Below are positions 1-11,109 of a stretch of DNA of 64,000 nucleotides, piece by piece. Source of the DNA: Amphibalanus amphitrite (Eukaryota; Arthropoda; Thecostraca; Balanomorpha; Balanidae). How positions within the stretch are numbered: the stretch's first letter is position 1; every line of letters starts with the position of its first letter. The notes under the pieces are model-generated. The model ran no database searches and had not been told where the DNA came from. It was given only the letters and a program-made list of their open reading frames with translations. The translations under genes and the position numbers were made by a program. The stretch covers positions 415,292-479,291 of the forward strand of contig NW_024882021.1 in NCBI RefSeq assembly GCF_019059575.1, in the 5' to 3' direction.

Positions 1-330
1 AACAGACAGACTGCCCCGTCCGTCGGACCGTGAGGTCCCGGCGGAACGGACCACAGACGGACCCTGTCCCGTCCGTCCTTGGGTAAGGGATGCCGGCGGG
101 ACGGACCCTGGGGTACCGGCATGGTCCACAGGACGGACCCTGGTGTACCGGGGGACGGACCCTGAGGTACCGGGGGGACAGACTGCAGACGGACCCTATC
201 GCCTGTCCCGTCCGTCCTTGGGTAAGGACGGGCCACATTCTGGGGTACCGGCGGGACGGACCCTGACGTACCGGCGGGACGGACCCTGACGTACCGGCAT
301 GGTCCGCGGGACGGAGTACGGACTCTGTCC
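1..330. repeat. Degenerate GC-rich minisatellite
   Basis: Repeated variants of the phrase GGACCCTGACGTACCGGCGG (about 23 bp apart where cleanest) fill the left edge. Units are imperfect and partly interrupted by CCGTCCGTCCTTGGGTAAGG copies. The array may extend left of the window. No coding signal is seen. Confidence 0.7.
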
Positions 331-759
331 CGGCCGCGGCAGCCTGAACCCTGAGCGGTAGTCCGGTGCGAGATAACACCACAAAGCCAAACAGCATTGC
401 CTCTTGATCGAGCGAGGCGGCCTCGATAAGTTGTCGCCGCAGACTATCAATATCTGAACCGCTTGATCGAGCCCGTAGATCTACTGATGAAATGAAACGC
501 AAGTGATAAAGCGCTAGAAACGTCATCTGAACCCGATATTTGATAGGCGATTAGCCAATAATATGACTAATGCATGTCAACGTGCCGCGTGCGGAAATAA
601 TCTGTTTTGAATTCCTCAAGAAAGGTATGATAAAAATGCATGAATTTTTCAGCTAAAGATAATGTTCAAACGTTTCATCAGCACAGCAATGCGGAACAAA
701 ATGCCAGGTTTTAGATTGGTTACTGTTACCTCGCAGTTCTTTTGCCGAGATCGGGTGGA

Positions 760-1252
760 TTTCTGAGCTCAGGGAGACCGGCAGGTCGTCCTCGGCGCGC
801 GAGGTCGTCGTGCGGCCGGGTCAGCGCGTCCCCCGCTCCCTGATAAACAGGCGGCGACAGACACGTCACGGGGACCTTTGGTCGGCCCGGCCCGGCGGGC
901 GGCGGGCGGCGGGCGCGAGCTGGCCCCGGCGACCGGCAGACAGCGGCGCTGGTCGACCGCAGCAGCAGTGTAGCCGCGGGCACGGCGCAGGGCACGACGC
1001 AGGGCACGACGCAGGGCGGGCAGTGAATTCCGGCCACCGACCGACCCGGTGGACCACACCGAGCGGACCGAAGGCAGGGCACCACCAGCGAGAGGTCTAC
1101 TGTCACAGAGAGGCAGCCCAGGCAGGTGACAGAGGGCGCCGCGAGACAAAGAGCGACCGCCGGCCGGACGGAGGTGACGCAGGGAGAGACGCCGAACGTG
1201 CCGGAGAGCCCGCCGACCCGACTGCTCCCAGGAGGGCCGTGAGGGAGAACAC
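760..1252 (+). promoter_or_regulatory. CpG-rich block, possible promoter / 5' UTR exon
   Basis: A sharply CpG-rich block sits in otherwise AT-rich DNA and ends in a good 5' splice consensus (AACAC|GTGAGTACC near 1253-1262). It could be a non-coding first exon of the gene that starts coding at 4154. That link is inference only, because no transcript data are available. The open frames inside are unlike any protein I recognise and look like composition effects. Confidence 0.2.
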
Positions 1253-1262
1253 GTGAGTACCG

Positions 1263-3650
1263 ACGGATAGGGAGCGCAGAGCGGCGCCAGTCTATCCCCT
1301 GCAGCCGGACACCTCCGCTTATTGGCCTGACTGACGGCATTCGTGATGACATTATAAGTGTGGCATAAGGCAATGGGCGGTTTATGACGCATATGACTGA
1401 CCGGTTACAAATGACACGGCGACACACATGACATGACACAGAATGACATGACATGGAATGTCTGACGAATTCCAAGAAGAATTGTGAATTTTCTTACATT
1501 CTTACATCTCATATGTACAACAAAATGAAGTGGAAAATTAAAACAACAAGATTGCGTGAGCACCAGTGTGCTCCTTTCGAACCATACGTAGGAGTAATAA
1601 AATGATTGATCTAAGCGCCCTGAGAGCACCGGCCCAGTTGCTCGTTGAAAGCCCAGCGAACCAGCGCATCACAAAGGCTGCGCGCCACCGTGATAAGGCT
1701 GGTGACCTGCCTTCACAAAGACCCTACCGGAGCGTAAGAGTGTCTCGGACTTGTATACGTACAAGACCCCCGAACCCGACCCTGGGGTCGGAGTCGGCCC
1801 TGGGACCCTCGGGTCGGAGTCGGGGGTCGCGGTCATAGGCGGTCCCAGATAATTCAAAGTAGAGACCAAACTGATCCCTGGCTGTGCACCGAGCGGGAGC
1901 CGTTTCATTGGCCACAATAGGTATACACTTGCTGCGCATTGGGCAATTCTATTGGTCCAGTTGAAGGCTCACTGTGACTGGGCCATTCCGATGGTCCAGC
2001 TCCTCACTGGACACTGGACAGCCTCAGATGTTTTCACTCGCCGTCTGGACAGCGTGAGATGTTTTTCATCTCACAGCTGACAGTCGGCTGTTTGAAGCTG
2101 ACATTCCAGTGTCGGTAAACAAAACGCAGATTCGCAGCCAGACAGACGTCATGGCCTCCGTGTCAATGACGGAGTTCGGTCTGGTAACAGGAATAAAAAA
2201 AAAACGAAGGATTTTAGGAATTAATGCTCTGTGGGAATTACGGCGTTCTAGTATGATATATGATAAGACATAGACCACTATATATCTAGTAGTCTATGGA
2301 TATAGTGGTCCATGGATAATTATCAAGAGAAAACATAAACTAAATTCGCACCACCGAACAATTAAGAAATGCCAGAAAGCTTTGAAATGTTTTGAAGACT
2401 TAATAAACGAAGGAAGCGTATAAAACTTAAGGAACGGACTAGCAGGGGCCAAGGAGACTCAAACTGTGCCTTCTAACGGAAACATTGTCAGTCTTCTTGA
2501 CATTTGAGCTGAAGCGTCACGAGCAGGTGCCCGTGGAGAGGCGCTATCGAGCCGACCGTCTGTCTCGGGCGCCGCGTCACGCTGTTACCATCCGGTCACC
2601 AGGATTGTCCTAAAACGCCGAGAGGCGACCGGTGACCAGTGTACGAGCATGTACCGCCCGCTCCGTATCTAAAATGGGACCCAGAGACCGAGGCGGGTCA
2701 ACGACCTCATTGGACGGCCAGCTTTATGTACACACATAGTCCAGGTCCCTTGCGCACGATAACTGCGTGTTCCGCTACCTATCCACCATGTGGCACTTCA
2801 GCAGCTTCCGTCCATCTCGAGAAATGGCAAAACATCTTCAATTTAAAAGTCTTTTCTGTTATAAAAGAGGAAAAATAAAAAATGCATGATAATCTTGGAG
2901 AGACGGACAAGACTCCGTATATTCTCAAACAATTTATTGTTACAGCAATATCCGGAACACCCTTTGTTAAATGTATGAACCAGATGTTTCTGGGAGTTTC
3001 GCGCCACAAGCAGTTCTCGCAGGTCATAGCTGAGGTCCGCCGCGCTGACGGCGCAGGGACACCACGTGGCGCCGTGGAGTCAAACAAACACTCAGACGGA
3101 CTCCGAGGCCCACAAAGACGCTGGTCGGAGGGGGCGGCGCGGCCCGGCCCCCCGGTACGGGTCAGGGGTCGCCGGAGTCGGGAGCTCCTCCCCCTCGGCC
3201 GAGCGCGGGCGCCAATGGCCAGTGAGGGGTCAAGAGGGCCGCGCTTCGATCTCAGTGGCCGGCGATCGGGGGTCACGTCAGAGGGCAGGGAGGGGGGACA
3301 AGGTTGTCTGGGTACGCCTGGCCCCGCGGCAGCCGATACCAGCCGCCACAATACGGCGCAATTTACAGGCGACTCTCACGGAACTGCGTAGCAAACGGCT
3401 CTGCTCTAGATGGCATGCATCAGAGCGCAGCAGAAAAAAGGAAACATCTGCCCGTCACCGTGCGGCGCATGGCTCCCCGGTTGTGCTCTGGGTCCCTCCC
3501 CCGACCGTGTCGCGTCCTGATCGGTCCAACGTTGACCTGCCGGCGCGGCGCCCTGCGCGCGCGGAACACAGACCCCAGCAGAGACTGGCGCAGCGGCCGC
3601 TCTGTTTACACTGGAGCGAGGTCATCACGTGGAGAGACGCAGACACCGAG
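1263..3650. other. Intergenic / possible 5' UTR intron, no gene seen
   Basis: The stretch is AT-rich at 1400-2900 and GC-rich at 3000-3600. It holds a small inverted repeat near 2270-2312 (GACCACTATAT with ATATAGTGGTC). I recognise no protein family on either strand. Confidence 0.5.
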
Positions 3651-3900
3651 CACTGGAACACTGAACAGCGGGCACCGACCACTGACCACCAGACCAGCGG
3701 ACACCGACCACTGACCACTGGATCAGCGAACACGGACTAACGGACCAGCGGGCACAGAACACTGGACCAGCGGGCACAGAGCACTAACTACCGGACCAGC
3801 GGACACTGATTAGTGGACCAGCGGACACCGACCACTGACCACCGGACCAGCGGACGCTGACCACTGACCGCTGGACCAGCGAACAACGAGCACTGGAACA
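3650..3900. repeat. Degenerate tandem repeat upstream of the Group-7-like gene
   Basis: Imperfect units built on GACCACTGACCACCGGACC and CAGCGGACACCGA repeat about every 30 bp. The array lies a few hundred bases before the ATG at 4154. An acceptor-like CTGCCGCAG at about 4115-4123 follows it and may end a 5' UTR intron. Confidence 0.6.
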
Positions 3901-4153
3901 GAGCAGGACACGGCGCACAAAGACAACCAGTAGGCACATACCCAGGGCCCTGGGTCGGGTACCAGACAATCGACCCAAGACTCGCGGTGACAGGATGCAG
4001 GGCGGCTGGCGCTGACCAGAGGCCGTCATTATCTGACCTGACCTCAGCGTCTGACACAGTCGAATACAGCCCGCGGTGACGCTCAGCCCTCGCTGACCCT
4101 CCCGGTGCTCCCGTCTGCCGCAGGTGTGACGGCGAGTGACCGACGGCGGCACC

Positions 4154-7100
4154 ATGGCGCGCCTGCTGGCGCCGGCGCTGCTCGGCTGCTGCCTGCTCGC
4201 CCTCAGCAGCGGCATGCCCTTCCTGCCCGAGTGGCTCGCCGAGATGACGGAGCTCAACAGCTTCGAGCTCTCCTGTGAGTCCGCCGCATCGCCGGCCGGG
4301 CTGTCTGGCATACGTCTGTGCCTGTATGCGGTCAGAGGTCCAACAGCTGCTCCGCTTCTTACTTTGATGCTTTAGTTTTTCAACAAAGCGGTGAAATATT
4401 AATTGATGCAAATACATTTTGATGTAAATTTTTAATATGATGAAATTAGTAGAAGACAGCAGCTAAAGCAATAACAGCTGACGTACTGTCCGGTCTGGCG
4501 CTTTCAGTCACTCCCACAAAGGAAGAGGATGCGTCCAGAATACGGCGAGAGGCCGAAATCAAAGTGGAGGATGTCATCAGAGAGGTCATCGGGCACTTTA
4601 AGAAGGACGACCCGCGGGGTCTGCCAGGTGAGGCTGTGAGCACAGATCCCGGGGTTCACGGGAGACCGGGTCCAACCCATGCGGGCAATGAGAGTATCCG
4701 TCCGCTGGTGATCACAGGCCGGTGATCTGCTGATTAGAAGTCAGAGGGTGATACCCCAGTAAATTGCTAGCCAGACGTCAAGGACCTGGTGGCCGACAGG
4801 GCGGCTGGCCCGCCGATGACCCGCTGTGTGGTTCCTGAACCCTAACCTCGCCGTGTCCGGTAAGACAGCTCCTTCATGACACCGACGTGTGTCCGGCAGG
4901 CTCGCTGGTCCCCGACCCGCCGAGTCCGGCAGGGTAGCTCCTTCCTGACCCCGCTGTGTGTCCGGCAGGGTAGCTCCTTCCTGACACGCTGGGTCCGGCA
5001 GGGTAGCTCCTTCCTGACCCACTGGGTGTCCGGCAGGCTCGCTGGTCCCCGACCCACTGGGTCCGGCAGGGTAGCTCTTTCCTGACCCACTGTGTGTTCG
5101 GCAGGCTCTCTGGTCCCCGACCCACTGTCGGTGCCAGCCAAGATCGACCAGACAGTGGCCGGCGCAGACGTCAACCTGCAGGACATGATCCTCACCGGAC
5201 TCAAGTACTTCGAACTGCGCGACGTCAAGGTCGACCTCTCCGCGCAGGAGGTGGGTGCCCCAGAGTCGGCCGACCGGCGGCCCGTCACGTGTCAACAGGA
5301 ATGCACAATGTTTGCTGCTGTCTTGCCTCCATTACCCACCCGTTGGCAAAACTATTATCGCCTGTGCAGATGGGAGCCCGAAAATGCGTAAAAGCACTAG
5401 TACTAAAGTAAGTTGCCTGTCGTTTCAGTTCCGATACGAGATTTTCTTCAAGTCGCTGACCGCGCTGGGAAAGTACAAGCTGTACTACTTCTGGTCCAAC
5501 TACAACGGCGACTTCAACATCACCCTGGAGGACATCAAAGCCGAGGGCAAGGGCATCCTGGAAGTCAGCACCAACGGCACCGTCCAGGTAACTCGACATG
5601 ACCATCTTTAGCCAGGCAATCCTCACTCGCCTCTCCACGCCGCTGCGGGCCGCTGTTGGCGCTGTAGGGTACAGTGACGCTCGGATCCAGTACCCGGTCT
5701 CTCACACTGAACCCCTCTCCACAGCTCAACGATGTCACCACGGACGTCGGCTTCGGCGACATCGACGTGGTCTTCCACAACCTGGGCGGCCTGGGCTACA
5801 TCATCCAGGGCGCCGTCAACATGATGGGCACCTTCCTCTTCGACGCCATCAAGCCGCTCACTCTGGACAAGGTCAACGAAGCGCTGGCCAAGAACGTCAA
5901 CGAGCAGCTTAGGTGTGCCCCGCGGACGCCGGACAGAATCATTTATCGAATAATCATAATTTTTTAAAGTTCACATAGGCATAACTCATAAGCAATTGAC
6001 AACAATGGACAAATATAACGCACCAATCATGTTGCCCTAAAAAGGACATATCTCCTATTGACATTTCTGAAGAACGTAACTCCTTGCTGAGGAATATACA
6101 AGGGAATTTCAAATAAGTTTACATAAAACAATTCTTGAGCAGTGAGCATCAATCAGAACACCGTCACTGGCGAGCACGCCCGTGCTCCACGACCATGCGC
6201 TGACCGGCCCGGGGCCCTCTGCTTCCCAGAGCTCTGAACGAGGAGATCCTCTTCTCCGACTCCATCCCCGTGCTCGACGTGGCCGTCCTCCAGGTGCGCA
6301 AGATGATCCGCGACGAGGGCTACGACCCGCTCGAGCTGCCCTCTGTCGAGAGGTCAAACTCCATGGGAGTGCAGGTATGTCTCGAGTGGCAGTGACCGAG
6401 TTGGTTGTCGGACTTTCGTCGCCGGCTTAGGTTGAGATATTAGCATCATAATGGTTCAGCCAGCTAACATCGCGATCTAATATCACGGGCCGATGAGTCA
6501 GTGACCGTCGACTGTTCGAGTCGGGGCGGCTGGGGTTTCGTCTCCACCCCTGCTCCGAGTGTGGGGCGTCACTGACGAGTGTCGCCCGGTGGGCGCGCAG
6601 ATCACGCTGACCGAGGGCTCTCTGACGGGACTGAGCACCGTTCACCGGACCGGCGAGATCTCCGTCGGCATGCAGGAGTACACGGCCAAAACCACCGTGG
6701 CGCTGGGCACGCAGCGCATCACCGGCAGGTCAGTGCGACCAGGGGGCTACGACCGGGTTGGTGTGGGGGAATGGGGGAGAATTAAGAACTGACCGCAGGG
6801 GTAAGAACTGACTTATAACGACGAGAGACGGAGAGACCGCCTGTAACGAGGCAGCGTGCATACATGACAATATATTGTACAAGAGTGAAATAGGATCGCT
6901 GACGCCGCCCTTGGCTGCAGGTACCACTGGCGGGTGAGCGCCTTCGGATTCCTGGAGCGTAACGGCTTCATCCGGTTCAGCGTGGACAGCCTGAAGCTGC
7001 GGGCCCGGCTGGCGCAGCCGCTCAACCTCTCGCAGAAGCCGCGCATCGAGGACCTGGACATCGACCTGGGCACGCTGACGCTGCGCTCCGAGGGCGCCGG

Positions 7101-7284
7101 CAGCCTCGACTACGCCTTCGAGCTGGGCGTCAACAGCTTCCCCAACCTCTTCAAGAACATCGTGATCGACGCCATCGAGCGGCCGCTGATGTGGGTGATC
7201 GGCAGCCAGCTGCAGGAGCTCGACATGGAGCAGCTCGTGCTGGACAACATCCCCGGCGGCAGCGTGGTCAAGGCCGCCCGCTAG
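4154..7284 (+). CDS. Secreted two-domain Group-7-allergen-like (JHBP/TULIP fold) protein
   Basis: Eight exons join in phase: 4154-4274, 4508-4627, 5105-5250, 5429-5587, 5725-5912, 6230-6374, 6601-6728, 6921-7284. They total 1371 bp, giving 456 residues and a TAG stop. The ATG lies in a GGCACCATGG context. It opens a hydrophobic signal peptide (residues 1-20, ending ALSSG), so the product is probably secreted. Two successive halves share one pattern: a GLKYF or GLSTV strand, an NGDFNITL or NGFIRFSV strand, a GTVQL/DVGFGDIDV or IDLGTLTLRS segment, then an NLGG or NSFPNLF helix start and a C-terminal helix. This resembles the arthropod Group 7 mite-allergen family, related to JHBP/takeout lipid binders. 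Known insect members usually carry one domain, so the duplication is notable. The lipid-binding role is inferred from the fold only. Exon boundaries are my reading; all donors are GT and all acceptors AG. Confidence 0.8.
4890..5124. repeat. Tandem repeat copying the exon-3 splice acceptor
   Basis: Units of 33-36 bp each contain CCGGCAG followed by G. CAG ends fall at 4899, 4932, 4968, 5001, 5036, 5069 and 5104, the last being the real acceptor of exon 3. Two decoy units (after 4899 and 5036) also carry exon-like bases GCTCGCTGGTCCCCGACCC, which nearly match the true exon start. The exon-like copy after 5036 reaches an in-frame TAG soon after the junction. Confidence 0.85.
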
Positions 7285-7866
7285 GCCGCCGCCGCTGGAG
7301 GTCACGCAGTGGCGGACAGGGAGCGCTAGTGGTCCACGTGTGACACCGCGCCTGCCGCTGCAGCGGCTTAATCATCCCGTGAGCAATACAGGACCCGAGA
7401 GACGAGGTCGTGTGTATCGCCGACCCGCGGCGACGGGCCACCGCCCAGCAGCCATGATACTCTTGTACTCTTCTCCATAGCATGTTCATACCGTCTCCCG
7501 AGCGGCGTCGCGCGCCGCTGTTGTCACGACCATCGGCCGGTTACCGGATATAGGAGGCGCCCGTACAATACACGCACTCAGAGGTGTCGCGACTCTGTGG
7601 TGAAGCTGAGATGTGTCCGCGCCGACTGCTGGGTAGATCCTGAACAGTGCCATTTAATTTATCGCTTACTTTTATCACGCAAACTTGAGCTCCAAGTTAG
7701 GCAGCGCTAAGCAACCGGAGCCGATCAAGAGACATCGTGGCAGGAACGGACCTTTACACATTTTGGAATCTGCAACTTTTTAGTAGAGCATAAAACTCCA
7801 TTACATTTCTGAATGTGATTAATGCTTACGGTAGTCACTGGTCAGGTCTCATAAGCTGACACAATT

Positions 7867-7872
7867 AATAAA
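7867..7872 (+). other. Candidate polyadenylation signal AATAAA
   Basis: This is the first clear AATAAA downstream of the Group-7-like stop codon, about 583 nt after it. It would give a 3' UTR of about 0.6 kb. No transcript evidence is available. Confidence 0.4.
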
Positions 7873-8288
7873 GCTGCTCCTTTCCTGATAGAATGTTGTT
7901 TTTACGGAAAATGAGGCATTCACTTTTTTTGCTACTCCTGGGCCACGCTAATACCTACGGGTTAGTCAGCGCCCGAAAGAGCGTCAAAAAACATGACGAA
8001 ATTACTTTTTGTCTTTTTTATAGTTAGGTCACCAGAGGTCACTGAAGGCCAAATTTCGCCAATTTTCATGTCCAATGTCGCCAATTTTCAACAAACCGGC
8101 ACATAACTCGGAAACCAATAGAGCTGCAGCGCCCCGGAAAAGCGCATTCCATAGCCCTATTCACGGTCTTTCTGAATGTTTATATCAGGTCTGACCTACG
8201 GTCAACGGTATTGCCTGGAGGGGGCTAAAACGGCCAAAATAGACCATTTTTGCGGAAGTTTTTTTTTCTGCAATAGCTTCTGCCTTAA

Positions 8289-9444
8289 CTCGCGCCCCGT
8301 ATGGCTAGGGGGGGGGGGCGTTTCGGCACCCCCCTCTTAGATCTAGGAAAGTTACCGGCCGATTTTCAAAATTCAAACGGCGTTGGATAGCCCTACCACG
8401 GAACTACCTTGTGACCCAATTTTCATTTACCTCATTCCAACCGATGACGTCACAGGTCAGGTCAAATGTCGAATTTTCACCATTTACAGGCATTTCAGAA
8501 AATGTGTTGTAAAATCGAGTAAAAGGCATGCTATTGAAAATCATCGATGGAAGAATTGTCCGTAAAACACATATTTTGCTATTTGAGGTCAATGATAACA
8601 GGTCAGGTCACAGGACACAGATGTCAGGTCACTGCAGGTCACAATACGGAAGTGTCGTGTGATACACGTTTTAGGGTCCATTTTACTTGACAAATGCGAT
8701 TATGTGGGTCAGGCAACATTTGAGGCCAGTTTAGGTTATGTTCTGGTGAAGGTCAGGTGGAAGTCAGGTCAAATTAGGTCAAATTTCAAAGTTGATATTT
8801 CTGCATGAAATGGGTACCGATTCAATGCAGCTCGCCACGGGGAGTCTAATGGTGGTCTTTGTTTTACGCCATGTGGTCTAGAATTGCTAAAAAAATTAAG
8901 CTGGAAAATTTGACGTCATCAATTTTGAAGTGTTCTCGCTATAACTTGGCTAAAAATAGAGGTATAAATCTCAAATTTGGTACCTATGTGGATAGAAAAT
9001 GGTAGGGACTATCACATATATCTTACGACTTAAGAGTTTTTCCCGAAATTCGAACAACTTTTTGGATTTTTCGGCAAATACATCCAACAATAGGTACTTT
9101 TTTGATTATTTTGGCTCAAAATCCAAAAATTTCAAAAATCCGAGATAGCATTTTATAGCCCGGTTTATTCTACACCTTTTATGTCATGAACATTTTTCTC
9201 TATCTTCACAGCTGTGGGCCAGGCAGCTCTTCCCGCGAAACTTTTTTTGGGTAGAAAATGGCAGAACATGACGTCATTCTGACGTCATTCTGACGTCATT
9301 CTGACGTCATCATTCCTATCATTGCCTCTGGAAAAAATTGGTCACTTTGCGTAAAATTGATGCCCGGAGGGGTCCTGAAAGTTTGGTGACGACATCTGCA
9401 GTCGTTTAGGAGATATCAACGGAAACGGGGCTGCGGGGCGCGGG
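8289..9444. mobile_element. piggyBac-like non-autonomous element, copy 1
   Basis: Termini are CTCGCGCCCCGTATGG and the complement of CCCGCGCCCCGC. The left flank is TTAA and the right flank TTGAA, a decayed TTAA target duplication. The element is homologous throughout to 42754-46028 once that copy's own insertion is removed: 1156 bp against about 1142 bp. TTAA duplications and CCC-starting termini are typical of piggyBac. No transposase is present. Confidence 0.75.
9269..9310. repeat. Four tandem TGACGTCATTC units (CRE palindromes)
   Basis: Four copies of TGACGTCAT occur at exact 11-bp spacing inside the piggyBac-like element. The homologous position in the other copy (near 45842-45863) has only a degenerate site and one intact TGACGTCAT, so the run expanded locally. 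TGACGTCA is the CREB/ATF consensus; any function here is unknown. Confidence 0.85.
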
Positions 9445-10289
9445 TTGAACCTTGCACGAGTTTCTTTTAACGGTATCGTGTTTCTCTCGTCAAGACGCAT
9501 CGAATAAACTATTATTTGACCTTGAAAGGTCAGCTTGGCCATTTGAACTCAGGTCAAGGTCATGACCGGACCGAAAAAGATCATCTCGGGTATCAATCAA
9601 TCCGTATCGTCGAACTGAACACATCTAAGGCGTTTTCATCGCTCTAGCATGCCTCTATCAAGAGTTACGTGGATGCAAAAAACTAGAGTTATTAAGAGTT
9701 ACGTACCTATATCAAAAGTTACTATCAACTATCAAGAGTTACGTATATGCGAAAAACAGTTAGATGCCTACCAGTCATGACCCGAGATGACCTCAGGGAC
9801 ATAAGGAGGGGTCACGGGTGCCATTTTCCGGTTCAGTGTGTCATGTTAAATTGTAATTCAGTGTTTGAGAGTTTTTAGAATGACGTTCGTTCACAAGAGG
9901 AACCTTTCAATTCTCCCATTGACTTATATAATGGAGAGGTCGCAAAATTGATCTGACCTTAGATCACCAATATCAGTCACTTGATGTGACCTGGTGGCTT
10001 CACCTTGAGCGATCTGGGTCAGAAATTTTCACATGTGCGGAAAAGATGCATGCATAGGTGTACCAAAAACAGTGGCGGGAGCGCAGCTGTCTGAGTTATC
10101 TGGGGAAAATCGCAGGGGGATGTCCAAACACTCCTCTGCGCGGGCTAAGAATTGAGCATAATAGCATGTGACGGAACAAATATTCAGCCAATCCTGGGAC
10201 ACTGTACACCACCGTTACTGGCAATAAGCCGACCACCCCGCTGCTGCTGGCAATGGCCAGGCCCAGTTGTCTCAGAATTTGCAATATTG

Positions 10290-10815
10290 CAAATATGACA
10301 TGTGCATTGTGCAATGTGCATGGATCCGAGAAAATGGATCTGGGATCTGATCCCACGGATCCTGATCTAGGATCCGACGGGATCATAGATCCAGCTCTTT
10401 GATTTGTCGAGAGATCCGTAGGGATCATAGATCCGAGTCTAATTTTTAGCTTGGGATCCATTGAGATCATAGTCGTTGCTTATTTTCGTCAACACAGAAA
10501 AAAATCACTTGTTGCAGCTCACAAACATTCTGTTTTAGTAATTTTATGTGATTGCACGTCATACTCCATAGCTTTGTGGCACTAATTGGCTTAGAAACAC
10601 TTGTAAACCTAGTTCCAAATGTTTGCGTGGCGGGATCTACTCAGATCACAGATCCACGTTCTTGATTTATCGTCAGATCCTATGAGATCATAGATCCAGG
10701 ATAAATTTTTCACGCCGGATCCGGTGGGATCATGGATCCTAGTCTGTGGATTACTGCGATATCCACTGAGATCGTAGATCCAGCACTCGGATCCATGCAC
10801 ATGTCTGTTGCAAAT
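10290..10815. repeat. Inverted repeat with iterated GGGATCATAGATCC palindromes
   Basis: The outer arms share ACATGTGCAT and TGCATGGATCCGAG in opposite orientation (left 10298-10330, right 10785-10815). Inside, near-palindromic GGATCATAGATCC words recur about every 40-55 bp at 10320-10460 and, inverted, at 10630-10790. The middle 150 bp is unique AT-rich DNA. It looks like a foldback element, but I could not define a target duplication. Confidence 0.6.
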
Positions 10816-11109
10816 ACGGCCAACACATAAACACGCCTCTGAAGCTCAGTGATTGCATGCCAGTTTGGTTGGTACATACCACATGCTGGCTGAGTGACTG
10901 TGCTCCCTTCCATCTTCATCCAGCAGTGCAGCACCTGTGACAAAATAAGTGATGATAAAAAAAATCATATTAACATATCAAAGTGAAAGTAGGCAATGTC
11001 AAGAATAGATTATTTTACTAAGCAATGTAACCTCACTGGAGAAGTAGATTCCCACAATAGGAAATGTGTCCATTGGCAGGTAAGGGTCAAGAGCATGGTC
11101 ATCACCGCG

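Larger units (their letters stand above)
7930..10130. mobile_element. Dispersed repeat family 'R', copy A, split by a TTAA insertion
   Basis: The sequence is shared with 11110-13336 and 46033-47530. Common blocks are GAAAGAGCGTCAAAAA, CAAATTTCGCCAATTTTC, ATAGAGCTGCAGCGCC, CGTCAAGACGCATCGAATAA and many AGGTCA words. The right end near 10130 reads CTGCGCGGGCTAA, the complement of TTAGCCCGCGC seen at the left of copy B. The left end is unclear. The family has no long open frame and is non-autonomous. A separate element (8289-9444) interrupts it. Confidence 0.7.

Noticed and set aside
810-1475. CpG-rich open frames on both strands
   Set aside because: No recognisable protein motif, and heavy Arg/Gly/Pro bias expected from composition.
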